This document shows, in pieces, positions 23,980-34,015 of a stretch of DNA of 64,000 bases. The DNA lies in NCBI RefSeq assembly GCF_030544485.1, contig NZ_CP130610.1:1364001-1428000 (forward strand). The letters run 5' to 3'. A model generated the notes under the pieces. The model saw nothing but the letters and a program-made list of their open reading frames with translations. It ran no database searches and was not told where the DNA came from. The stretch comes from Halomonas sp. HAL1. GTDB lineage: Bacteria; Pseudomonadota; Gammaproteobacteria; Pseudomonadales; Halomonadaceae. Position 1 is the first letter of the stretch, and every line of letters starts with the position of its first letter. The translations under genes and the position numbers were made by a program.

Positions 23980-26900
23980 GTGAATAAGTTGAGCAAGCTG
24001 ACAAAGTTATTGAAACATCCAGTAATGTTTTTTGAAGATGCCGTTAAAAATAAAAAATTAAGAGAAGGTAAGCCAAAAATATTCGTAGTAGGTTTCAGTA
24101 CCTGGAAAACTTACCTGCGCATGTATTTCTCAGAATACGATCTTATTTTTCTTCCTAAAGATATAAAGAAAAGCCAGTTTAATTCCCAATATCGTAAGAA
24201 AATCCTATCACTGAAAGAGTCATGCCAAGTGTTTATCTGGGGCTTCAAGGCACCCGAATATATTTTAGAGTTTTTAAGAGAGGAAAAAATATCTACCAAA
24301 TTCGTGGAGGATGGATTTGTGCGTTCTGTCCAGTTAGGAGCGACCAAGGCTCCGCCAATGTCACTTTGCCTGGATAGCAAAACTCCCTATTTTGATGCAA
24401 CAAGGCCTTCTGATCTGGAAGACTTGCTGAATAACTTTGATTTTTCAAGCAAACCGGAGCTGCTAGATCAGGCCAAAGAAGGGATTAAATTGCTGTTGGA
24501 AACAGGGGTCAGCAAATACAATAACAGCCAATCAGTTAAGATTGAAACTATTTACGGGTCCAAAACCCAAAAGCGAATATTGGTATTGGGTCAGGTTGAA
24601 GACGACGCTTCCATTCAATATGGTTGTGATAAAAAGCTCACCAATAACGATGTAGTGCGTTTGGCGGTCGAAGAAAACCAAGGTGCACAAGTTATTTATA
24701 AGCCACATCCAGATGTGATGAGTGGTCATCGAGCTTATCAATCAAACCCCAAGGACGTGGAAAATATAGCCCTGGTCTTGAAAAAAGATGTGCCATTGGC
24801 GAATGCCTTTGAAACTGTAGACCATGTCTACACGATCACATCATTGGGAGGCTTTGAGGCACTACTCCGCGGAATCACAGTTACCACGCTGGGATGTCCA
24901 TTCTATTCGGGATGGGGATTAACTGATGATCGTCAAAAAAATGAGCGCAGAAAGAGAAAACTTAAAATAAATGAAATTTTTTCTATAGCATATCTTGTTT
25001 ACCCAAGATATTTTAATGTTGATACTGGAAGTGAAGTCAGTTTTGATTATGTAGTTAATATTTTATCTAACCCCTCTTTTGAAGAAAGTATTAAAACTAA
25101 AAGTAATGCTCTAATCAAATCTGAAAGAAAGGAAGATGAAAACTCGACTAAAAATTCAAATGATGAAAGTATAAAAAGTGCTGAAATCCCATTGTGGTAT
25201 AATAATAATCCAAACAGTTATTTGCTAGTTAGCGATGTACCCTCGAAGTCGGTTTTCCTATACATGCCATGGATTGCTGAACATGGTAATACACTGATTA
25301 ATAAAATCAAGAATGATGATATATACCAGTTATTAGCATTCGACCTCGTAAAAGGAGGTGATCCTAATGAACTAAGACGAGATATTTTAAGGTTTGCATT
25401 AAATAATCCCGTTTTGTATCGAAAAATGGTTGCTAGAAAGCTTATACCAATAAAAGATAAAATTGCAGCTTTTGTTTTTACGTTTGATTGGTCTCCAGTG
25501 ATGAGAATAATCGCGTCCGTATGTAAAGAGCTTGATATTGCAACCATACTTATCCCTCATGAGTCAGTTTTTGCTGATAGATCGAAATATTATTGGTGTC
25601 CTAAAACTAATGCTATGACACCCACAGTTGACTTGGTCCTAGGTTGGGGGCAGCTACAAGAGGAAATATTTGTTGAGCGAGGCTATCCGAGTGATAGGTT
25701 TATAAAAGTAGGGGCACCAAAGTTTGATACCTATAAAAATTATAGTCCGATGCTTAGTCGAAAACAGTACTGTGCATTGTTTGGATTAAATCCGGAAAGG
25801 AAGATAATTCTTTTTGCCTCACAATCGCTAGATTCTCAGTTTGATGTAAAGATAGCCCGTGATTCTCAAATAAGAGCAGTAGAAGATTTATATATTGCAT
25901 CACAAAAATATGGCTATCAATTAGTAGTAAGACTCCCACCTTCTAAAGATGATATTTTAGGCGAGGAATTAACAGGAAAACTTATTGAGTCTAATAATGC
26001 TGCAATCGATGATGCTGATTGTTATTTTGTTAATGCTGAGGAAACTATTTTTCATTCAGATATAGTTACTTCAGTGAATAGTACTATGCTTTTTGAAGCT
26101 ATTCTAGCTGATACCCCATCGTTTTCGATAAAGTACATTGAGTTCAATCAAATATGGAAGAAGGTTGGTATTCCAGCTATTTCTAATATTGAAGGAATTG
26201 AAAATCAATTAGGCATTATTGAAGCTGGCAAACATTATATACCAGAAAAAGGTTTTGAATGGGCATCAAACATGTTCGGTGTAGGTAGCTTTGATGGCCT
26301 AGCAGCAACACGCATTAAAAAAGTGTTAAAAGACATTGTTAATAAAGAACGAATAGTAAAGCTAAATAAAACACCATTTGAAAAGATTTTGAAAAATGAG
26401 AAGTTAGATGTCATAGCCATTCCAAGTAATGATAAGATTTGGCTTGGCGTTCAGAAATACTTGCCGGATATGCTTAATGCACGCTTAAAGTTAAATAGCA
26501 GTGTTGGACTTGCATCTGCAAGTTCTCTATCAGCAGTCGAAGCTTTTTTTCAATGGGGTATTGGAGATAATGATAGTAAAGCTAACCAACGCATAATTGC
26601 TAAAGCTCTTGGTAAGCCAATAATTATTATAGAAGATGGTTTTATCCGGTCATTGGATATTGGCCTGTCTGGAGAGCCTACTCTTTCAATCATTATTGAT
26701 GATTTAACTTCTTACTATGATGCCACTAAACCATCAAGACTAGAAACATTATTGAGTTCAGATTCACGATTGACTATTCAACAAATAGAAAGGTCTAAAA
26801 AAATTATTCATAAAATAGTGAGTAATAGGGTCTCTAAATATAATCATGCTCCTGATTTACCTTTGAAAATAGGAAAATCTGACAAACGTAAAATTTTATT

Positions 26901-27411
26901 GTTAGACCAACGCTTCGGTGACCAATCAGTAGCATCAGGACTCGTTGATGAGAAAACATTTGATAGAATGCTCCACGATGCAATTAAGTTAAACCCCAAC
27001 GCTGAGATCATTATAAAACAGCATCCTGATGCTATTAAAGGTGGTAAGTCCAGTTACTACAATGTTGAAAAATTAGCTTTTACTAAGCATATGGACAATA
27101 TATCAACGGTTAACTATGATATTAATCCTTATGCATTGTTTGATATCGTTGATGAAGTATATGTTGGCACATCCGGTATGGGGTTCGAAGCATTATTGGC
27201 TGGGAAGAAAGTGACTTGTTATGGCGCGCCTTTTTATTCTAACTGGGGTTTGACAACTGATAAGATTGAAGTAGAGCGCAGAACTAAAAAGCGCAGCTTA
27301 GAAGAAGTGTTCTTTTATAGTTATATAGCTTTGTCTAAATATTATGACCCCAATATACAGCAAAGATGTGAAATAGAGGATGCTATTGATTATATAGCTA
27401 GCAATAAATAA
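23980..27411 (+). CDS. Three-part KpsC-like capsule glycosyltransferase
   Basis: A 1143-residue protein with GTG start. Residues about 30-380 are one capsule-synthesis (KpsC-type Kdo transferase) domain: VEDGFVRSVQLG, DATRPSDLEDLL, GVSKYNN, YKPHPDV and PFYSGWGLT. Residues about 400-790 are an unlike GT-B-type domain (LIPHESVFADRSKYYW, DLVLGWGQLQEE, VGAPKFDTY, VVRLPPSKDD, SVNSTMLFEAILA), reminiscent of CDP-glycerol glycerophosphotransferase/capsule transferases. Residues about 800-1143 are a second KpsC-type domain: IEDGFIRSLDIG, DATKPSRLETLL, KQHPDA, PFYSNWGLT. Ordinary KpsC (here at 51998-54004) has only the two Kdo domains. The extra domain could add the first non-Kdo residue, or polymerise. 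The gene is AT-rich. The operon position suggests a role in linker or chain synthesis. Confidence 0.82.
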   Translation: MNKLSKLTKLLKHPVMFFEDAVKNKKLREGKPKIFVVGFSTWKTYLRMYFSEYDLIFLPKDIKKSQFNSQYRKKILSLKESCQVFIWGFKAPEYILEFLREEKISTKFVEDGFVRSVQLGATKAPPMSLCLDSKTPYFDATRPSDLEDLLNNFDFSSKPELLDQAKEGIKLLLETGVSKYNNSQSVKIETIYGSKTQKRILVLGQVEDDASIQYGCDKKLTNNDVVRLAVEENQGAQVIYKPHPDVMSGHRAYQSNPKDVENIALVLKKDVPLANAFETVDHVYTITSLGGFEALLRGITVTTLGCPFYSGWGLTDDRQKNERRKRKLKINEIFSIAYLVYPRYFNVDTGSEVSFDYVVNILSNPSFEESIKTKSNALIKSERKEDENSTKNSNDESIKSAEIPLWYNNNPNSYLLVSDVPSKSVFLYMPWIAEHGNTLINKIKNDDIYQLLAFDLVKGGDPNELRRDILRFALNNPVLYRKMVARKLIPIKDKIAAFVFTFDWSPVMRIIASVCKELDIATILIPHESVFADRSKYYWCPKTNAMTPTVDLVLGWGQLQEEIFVERGYPSDRFIKVGAPKFDTYKNYSPMLSRKQYCALFGLNPERKIILFASQSLDSQFDVKIARDSQIRAVEDLYIASQKYGYQLVVRLPPSKDDILGEELTGKLIESNNAAIDDADCYFVNAEETIFHSDIVTSVNSTMLFEAILADTPSFSIKYIEFNQIWKKVGIPAISNIEGIENQLGIIEAGKHYIPEKGFEWASNMFGVGSFDGLAATRIKKVLKDIVNKERIVKLNKTPFEKILKNEKLDVIAIPSNDKIWLGVQKYLPDMLNARLKLNSSVGLASASSLSAVEAFFQWGIGDNDSKANQRIIAKALGKPIIIIEDGFIRSLDIGLSGEPTLSIIIDDLTSYYDATKPSRLETLLSSDSRLTIQQIERSKKIIHKIVSNRVSKYNHAPDLPLKIGKSDKRKILLLDQRFGDQSVASGLVDEKTFDRMLHDAIKLNPNAEIIIKQHPDAIKGGKSSYYNVEKLAFTKHMDNISTVNYDINPYALFDIVDEVYVGTSGMGFEALLAGKKVTCYGAPFYSNWGLTTDKIEVERRTKKRSLEEVFFYSYIALSKYYDPNIQQRCEIEDAIDYIASNK

Positions 27412-27602
27412 AATCTTTCCTTTTATAATAAATTGAGAGCTGAAAGGGGTTGGATTTCTTTCTTGGTGAAGCTATTTACTTATAAGTTGACCATGTAAGA
27501 TATTGGGTATTATTGGGAAATAGTTTTTATTGAGGTTTGCTATTGTGTTTGATTTAATGTGTTGTATGTTCAAGCCCAAAAAAACATATAAAGGTGATCT
27601 TG

Positions 27603-28934
27603 ATGAATTCAAATAATGATGCTTTATTCAATTATTTCAAAGAAGGTGAGTATGAACAAATAATTGATACTTGTTTAAGCAATGAGGTGGTCGAGTTAAC
27701 GGCGTACTCTATTAATTTATTAGGAATGAGCTTGTTGTTGTCTGGTAATGATGAAAACTATTCTTCGTTTCTAGCATTAAATGTTTCGGAAGATTTGTTG
27801 ATTTATAAAGATTTTTATATAGCAGGTTGGATTTATAACTATGATCGAAGTAAAGCAATTGAATTGTTTAAAAAAGTTGGAAATGAAGTTTCTGAGCGAG
27901 GACATTTGATCGAGGGAAAATCTTGCTCTTGGTTAAGGGGGGGTTCTAGCTTTTATGTTGAAAAAAATTATAATCATATATTTGATGCTTTGGAGTGTAA
28001 ATATCTTGGTGCTTCCCCTAAGAAAAATAACGTTATTATTGCCACTTCTGATTCTGAATACTTTGATAGTTATAGCTCTGGGTTAATTGAAAGCTATGTT
28101 TCTTATGGGTCTGTTTCTTCAGAATTGCTTGTCGCTGTAGTAAATCCAAATGAGTTGTTGCTTGAATATTTGAATAAAAATATTAAAAGTTATAACGAAA
28201 AAGGAGTGTATTTTATAACTCTTAAAGGGGATAATAATAAGTGGTTTTTTGCTTTTAGTCGATTCTTAGTTGCTGATTGGATTTCGCGTGATTTTTTTAG
28301 AAAAATGTTCATTATTGACATTGATTGCATTTTTAACTCCGCTCCAGATGTTATCTTTGATGAATTGTCTACTATTGATGTTGGCTTTAAGGAAAAGAAA
28401 ACAGGCTTACCTTGGCAAAGAATTCAGGCTGGTAGATTGTTTATAAACTCAACTTCTACTGGTGGGGCTTTCCTTACTCAGCTTGTGGCTAATATTAAAA
28501 AAAGCTATACGAATGAAATTGATCAATGGTTTTTGGATCAAAATATTTTAGAGCAAACAAGGCATGAGTTTACCGAAAAATTTTATCAGTTAAAGTTTTT
28601 AAATTTAAACAAGGTTAAGCATTTGAGAGACGTTGTGTTTGCGCCGGCAGGTTTTAAGAAAAAAACCATTAAAGGATCGATAGGAGTATCTACATCAGAT
28701 TGTATTAATTATTTTTATTTTAAAAGAGACTACAAATCTCTTTCTAGGTTGGTAGATAGTGGTGCTGTAAATTTTAATTTACTTTCTAAATGGACATTGT
28801 ATCGAATTGGTTTAATGTATAAAAATGAAAAGAAATTTAGTAAGGCTTTGCCCGTTTTTGAGCTATGTGTCAAGAAATATCCGGGCTTTAAAGATGCGAT
28901 TGATAATTTATTGAAAATTGAAAAGTGTCTATAA
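27603..28934 (+). CDS. Putative GT-A-type glycosyltransferase with flanking helical repeats
   Basis: A 443-residue protein I cannot assign to a named family. Residues about 1-105 and 385-443 look like TPR-type helices (KALPVFELCVKKYPGFKDAI near the end). The middle (about 140-360) resembles a GT-A nucleotide-sugar transferase: a strand followed by the DxD-like FIIDIDCIFNSAPDV near residue 237, and a WFLDQNILEQT segment near 308, like the DQ motif of GT8/GT77-type enzymes. ATG 27603 follows AAGGTGAT by 7 nt; a GTG at 27594 is less likely. The gene is very AT-rich and directly abuts the acyltransferase gene. It may add a serotype-specific sugar. No membrane segments are seen. Confidence 0.55.
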   Translation: MNSNNDALFNYFKEGEYEQIIDTCLSNEVVELTAYSINLLGMSLLLSGNDENYSSFLALNVSEDLLIYKDFYIAGWIYNYDRSKAIELFKKVGNEVSERGHLIEGKSCSWLRGGSSFYVEKNYNHIFDALECKYLGASPKKNNVIIATSDSEYFDSYSSGLIESYVSYGSVSSELLVAVVNPNELLLEYLNKNIKSYNEKGVYFITLKGDNNKWFFAFSRFLVADWISRDFFRKMFIIDIDCIFNSAPDVIFDELSTIDVGFKEKKTGLPWQRIQAGRLFINSTSTGGAFLTQLVANIKKSYTNEIDQWFLDQNILEQTRHEFTEKFYQLKFLNLNKVKHLRDVVFAPAGFKKKTIKGSIGVSTSDCINYFYFKRDYKSLSRLVDSGAVNFNLLSKWTLYRIGLMYKNEKKFSKALPVFELCVKKYPGFKDAIDNLLKIEKCL

Positions 28935-30532
<1,598 letters not shown>

Positions 30533-30542
30533 GGAGTAGGGT

Positions 30543-31829
30543 GTGTCTGAATTACAGCGTGTAGCATTGATTATTCCCGCGCGATATGGCTCAAGTCGTT
30601 TGCCGGGTAAGCCGCTTGCCGACTTGCTGGGTAAGCCAATGGTGCAGTGGGTATATGAGAAGGCACAGCAAGTGCCTTCCGCTAGTACTGTGGTTGTAGC
30701 GACAGATGATCAACGAATCGTTGATGCAGTACATGCCTTCGGTGGAAATGTAGTGCTTACATCCCCGGACCATCCTTCGGGCACTGATCGACTAGTTGAA
30801 GTGATGGAGCAAGTAAAAGCCGACATCTATATTAATCTACAGGGCGACGAACCCCTTGTTCGACCTGACGATGTAGAGCAACTAGCTCAAGGCATGTTGG
30901 CAGATAACAACGTTGATGTTGGAACGCTTTATCACGCTATTGACGACGAAGAAGCCCAGAATCCTAACGTTGTAAAAGTTGTGCTGGGTCAAAAAGGCAA
31001 TGCGCTTTATTTCAGCCGGTCTCCTATACCTTATCCTCGTGAAGTTAATAAACACCCTGGATTTAAAAAGCATGTAGGCGTTTATGCATATCGCAAACGA
31101 ATACTTGAGCAATACGCTTCATTACCGCCCTCGGCTTTAGAGCAAACCGAGCAGCTGGAGCAGCTTCGATTGCTCTCTGCCGGGTTACGTATCAGCGCGT
31201 TTGAAGTTAAGCCCACAGGGCCTGGTGTGGATACACCTGAGTGTCTAGAAAAGGTGCGTGATATCCTTGCTGGCAAACCCCATCTACCTGTTTCTCCGCT
31301 CGCCAAAATTAAATTGGTGATTACGGATGTGGACGGCGTACTGACCGATGGTGGTATCTATTACGATGCAACAGGGGAGTGCTTAAAGCGCTTTCATGTA
31401 CGTGATGGTCTAGGAATGCGCCTCCTAGAAGAAAGCGGAATTCGGGTGGCTGTATTATCAGGGCGTGATTCTGCCACATTACGCAAACGGGTAGATGATC
31501 TCGGCATCACGCTGCATGCGTTTGGTGTTAAGGATAAAGAAGCTGCATGCCTTGAACTCATGGCGAAAGCGGGGGTCACTTCAGAACAAACGGCTTGCAT
31601 TGGTGACGATTCAATTGATCTTCCAGCATTCGTTGCTTGCGGGCAATCATACGCCGTAGCTGATGCGCCTAACTATGTGAAGCAGCAAGCCACGGGAGTA
31701 TTAACTCTTGGAGGTGGCCAAGGTGCTTTCCGAGAACTTGCAGATGCTATTCTAGTAGCGCATGGTAAATCTGATGTATTTAATTCCGCGGCAGGTTTTC
31801 ATTCTGTTTCAAGTGGTGCCGCACAGTAA
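30543..31829 (+). CDS. kdsB-kdsC: Fused CMP-Kdo synthetase and Kdo-8-phosphate phosphatase
   Basis: A 428-residue bifunctional protein. Residues 1-250 are KdsB, activating Kdo with CTP: IIPARYGSSRLPGKPLADLLG, VVATDDQRI, LTSPDHPSGTDRLVE, NLQGDEPLV. Residues about 258-415 are the HAD phosphatase KdsC: ITDVDGVLTDGG (nucleophile and acid Asp), FHVRDGLGM, VLSGRDS and GDDSIDLPAF. The order in the pathway is KdsC then KdsB, so the fusion joins consecutive steps. The GTG start at 30543 follows AAGGAG by 6 nt. It lies between kdsA and kdsD in the same operon, completing CMP-Kdo supply for the poly-Kdo linker. Confidence 0.95.
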   Translation: MSELQRVALIIPARYGSSRLPGKPLADLLGKPMVQWVYEKAQQVPSASTVVVATDDQRIVDAVHAFGGNVVLTSPDHPSGTDRLVEVMEQVKADIYINLQGDEPLVRPDDVEQLAQGMLADNNVDVGTLYHAIDDEEAQNPNVVKVVLGQKGNALYFSRSPIPYPREVNKHPGFKKHVGVYAYRKRILEQYASLPPSALEQTEQLEQLRLLSAGLRISAFEVKPTGPGVDTPECLEKVRDILAGKPHLPVSPLAKIKLVITDVDGVLTDGGIYYDATGECLKRFHVRDGLGMRLLEESGIRVAVLSGRDSATLRKRVDDLGITLHAFGVKDKEAACLELMAKAGVTSEQTACIGDDSIDLPAFVACGQSYAVADAPNYVKQQATGVLTLGGGQGAFRELADAILVAHGKSDVFNSAAGFHSVSSGAAQ

Positions 31830-31855
31830 TTTGAACTGCAAAGGAAGTGTGCTGT

Positions 31856-32803
31856 ATGTCTAGTATTAATGTCGGTAAAGTGGTGTTTGAAGTTCAAGCC
31901 CGCGCATTGGAAGCGGCGGCTGGCCGACTTGATGATTCGTTTGACCAAGCTGTTGAGATGGTACTCAATACGTCCGGGCGTGTTGTGGTTTCTGGAATGG
32001 GAAAGTCGGGGATTATCGGTAACAAGATTGCCGCTACGCTCGCTTCAACTGGTACCCCAAGCTTTGCTGTACATCCTGCTGAAGCCTATCATGGCGATTT
32101 GGGCATGTTCACCGCTGAAGATGTTGTCATTTTGATTTCTTATAGTGGTGAGACAGAAGAAGTCATTCGTTTAATACCTTCACTTCGTCACTTTGGTGTA
32201 AAAACAATTGCTTTGGTAGGTAATCCAGACTCTACGCTGGGACGTAACAGCGACTTGGTTTTAGATGTTTCAGTGGAGAGGGAGGCGTGCCCAAATAACC
32301 TGGCGCCCACAACGTCTACTACCGTTGCTCTAGCGATGGGGGATGCCTTGGCTGTCGCATTGATAGAACGGCGTGATTTTAAGCCGCATGATTTTGCAGT
32401 TTTTCATCCTGGCGGTAGTTTAGGTAAGCGCTTATTAACTCGCGTTAAAGATGTTATGCACACAGAACTACCTATATGCGCGCCTCAAGATAATATGAAA
32501 GAAGTGATCATGACAATTACTCAAGTAGGTTTGGGTATTGCAGTTGTTGTTGATCATGGCTCGATAAAAGGTGTTATCACTGACGGTGACTTGCGACGGG
32601 CTTTGTATAATCATGACAGTTTTGATGGGCTTACTGCTGCGAATGTAATGACTCATAGCCCGCTTACTATCAACGAAGCTGAAATTTTTGCAGATGCGGA
32701 AAATATCATGCTGAAAGCAAACGTGACTTCTTTGTTAGTAGTCAGTCAAGATTCTGCGCTCAGTGGTGTGTTAAAGCTACAAGATGCCAATAGGCTGAAT
32801 TAA
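31856..32803 (+). CDS. kdsD: Arabinose-5-phosphate isomerase
   Basis: Interconverts ribulose-5-phosphate and arabinose-5-phosphate, the first committed step to Kdo. The protein has 315 residues. An N-terminal SIS sugar-isomerase domain (VVVSGMGKSGIIGNKIAATLASTGTPSF near 40-67, ISYSGETEEVIRL, LAPTTSTTVALAMGDALA) is followed by two CBS domains (about 205-315, DVMHTELPICAP, GVITDGDLRRAL, NVMTHSPLTI). It could equally be called kpsF because it belongs to a capsule operon. ATG 31856 is preceded by AAGGAAG at 31841-31847; an upstream GTG at 31847 overlaps that site. Last gene of the export operon, followed by a terminator. Confidence 0.94.
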   Translation: MSSINVGKVVFEVQARALEAAAGRLDDSFDQAVEMVLNTSGRVVVSGMGKSGIIGNKIAATLASTGTPSFAVHPAEAYHGDLGMFTAEDVVILISYSGETEEVIRLIPSLRHFGVKTIALVGNPDSTLGRNSDLVLDVSVEREACPNNLAPTTSTTVALAMGDALAVALIERRDFKPHDFAVFHPGGSLGKRLLTRVKDVMHTELPICAPQDNMKEVIMTITQVGLGIAVVVDHGSIKGVITDGDLRRALYNHDSFDGLTAANVMTHSPLTINEAEIFADAENIMLKANVTSLLVVSQDSALSGVLKLQDANRLN

Positions 32804-32823
32804 TATATTACTTTGAGTTTTTT

Positions 32824-32848
32824 AGCCAGCCTAGTGCTGGCTTTTTTT
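32824..32848 (+). terminator. Intrinsic terminator after kdsD
   Basis: AGCCAGC (32824-32830) pairs with GCTGGCT (32836-32842) across a 5-nt loop, followed by a run of seven T. It closes the 16-kb export/Kdo operon. Confidence 0.92.
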
Positions 32849-32923
32849 ATTTAATAAATTTATTTTAATTGTTGTAATGATTATTTTGATTTTTTAACAT
32901 GCTCTTAAAAGCTGAATATATAG

Positions 32924-32986
32924 TTCAAAAAATCCGAAATAGCTGCGGAGGCAACGGCTGACACTGTGATCGCAGCACTGCGTTAA
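32924..32986 (+). pseudogene. 3' remnant of a lost gene, possibly cysC-like
   Basis: A short frame (from the TAG at 32921 to TAA at 32984-32986) reads like the C-terminal helix of a globular protein: KSEIAAEATADTVIAALR. It has no start. An intrinsic terminator follows at 33020-33064, and cysQ follows that. The ending resembles C termini of adenylylsulfate kinases (CysC), which would fit the sulfur-assimilation neighbour, but 20 residues are too few to be sure. AT-rich DNA (32849-32920) joins it to the capsule terminator. It probably marks the edge of the inserted capsule block. Confidence 0.4.
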
Positions 32987-33019
32987 CGTGGCATGGTTAA
33001 CTGATTCTGAAATGCGCTG

Positions 33020-33064
33020 GCTGTCAGGCAGTGGCGAGAGTGGCTTCTGCCTGACAGCTTTTTT
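33020..33064 (+). terminator. Intrinsic terminator upstream of cysQ
   Basis: A 12-bp perfect stem, GCTGTCAGGCAG (33020-33031) with CTGCCTGACAGC (33047-33058), a 15-nt loop and a following T6. It has no intact gene to serve; the nearest is the gene remnant ending at 32986. Confidence 0.9.
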
Positions 33065-33098
33065 ATGCAATAAATATGTCTTATGCAAGGACTATAAT

Positions 33099-33872
33099 AT
33101 GGCGCTTACTGATCAAGCTCTGTTGGACGCCGTTGAACGTATTGCCCGAGAAGCGGGCGAGGCCATTATGTGCGTTTACGCCCGCGATTTCAGCGTGGAA
33201 AAGAAAGCGGATAACAGCCCGCTGACCGAGGCGGATAAGGCAGCCCACCATATCATTGTGCGAGGATTGCAGGCGCTGCCGGTGCAGTTTCCAATCCTTT
33301 CCGAAGAGGATATTGAGGGTTTTACTGGTGCTGATGCCGAAGGCCGCTACTGGCTGGTGGATCCGCTGGATGGCACCAAGGAATTCATTAAACGCAATGA
33401 CGAGTTTACCGTTAACATTGCCCTGATCGAAAATGGCAAACCGGTGCTGGGCGTGGTAACCGCCCCCGCGCTGGGGGTTGGCTACGTAGCTGCCCAAGGG
33501 TTGGGGGCATTCAAGGTTGAGCCCAACGGCGAGCGTAAGGCTATTGCTGTGGCAGGCAAGCCGAAGCCGGGTGCCTCGTGGCGCGTGGTGGGTAGCCGTT
33601 CGCACCCCAGCCCAGACCTGGCCGCGTGGCTGGAAAAGTTGGGTGAGCACACCATGCTGCCCATGGGCAGTTCGTTAAAGCTGTGCATCATTGCCGAAGG
33701 GTTTGCCGATGCCTACCCGCGTTTGGGCCCCACCTGCCTGTGGGACACTGGCGCTGCCCATGCAGTGGTGCTGGAAGCGGGCGGCCGGGTGGAAACCCTG
33801 GAAGGGACTGCGCTTAGCTACGCTAACCCCAGTGAAAAGCTCAATCCCTTTTTTGTGGTGTGGGGGCACTAA
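33099..33872 (+). CDS. cysQ: 3'(2'),5'-bisphosphate nucleotidase
   Basis: Hydrolyses PAP (and PAPS), clearing the by-product of sulfate assimilation and sulfotransfer. The 257-residue protein belongs to the inositol-monophosphatase superfamily: KKADNSPLTEADKAAH near 33-48, LSEED near 70, the metal-binding WLVDPLDGTKEF near 88-99 and TCLWDTGAAHAVVLEAGG near 212. It is soluble or loosely membrane-bound on the cytoplasmic side. ATG 33099 lies 7 nt after AAGGA (33087-33091). It is flanked upstream by a terminator, so it needs its own promoter near 33065-33090. Sulfated capsule residues could raise the need for it, but no sulfotransferase is seen. Confidence 0.93.
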   Translation: MALTDQALLDAVERIAREAGEAIMCVYARDFSVEKKADNSPLTEADKAAHHIIVRGLQALPVQFPILSEEDIEGFTGADAEGRYWLVDPLDGTKEFIKRNDEFTVNIALIENGKPVLGVVTAPALGVGYVAAQGLGAFKVEPNGERKAIAVAGKPKPGASWRVVGSRSHPSPDLAAWLEKLGEHTMLPMGSSLKLCIIAEGFADAYPRLGPTCLWDTGAAHAVVLEAGGRVETLEGTALSYANPSEKLNPFFVVWGH

Positions 33873-34015
33873 ACCGGTGCACGCACCGAACGATTAAAGA
33901 TTGCCCGTTTCTGCACTTTCTGATTAGCTAGTTTAATTAGCATTAACTTTTGTGGCTGGTTGTTTATAGTCGGCTTTTATAGCCACCTTTTAAAGACAGG
34001 TTAGGGAAAATTAGC

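Noticed and set aside
33081..33650. A 189-residue minus-strand gene
   Set aside because: Antisense to cysQ, with no family motif or ribosome-binding site.
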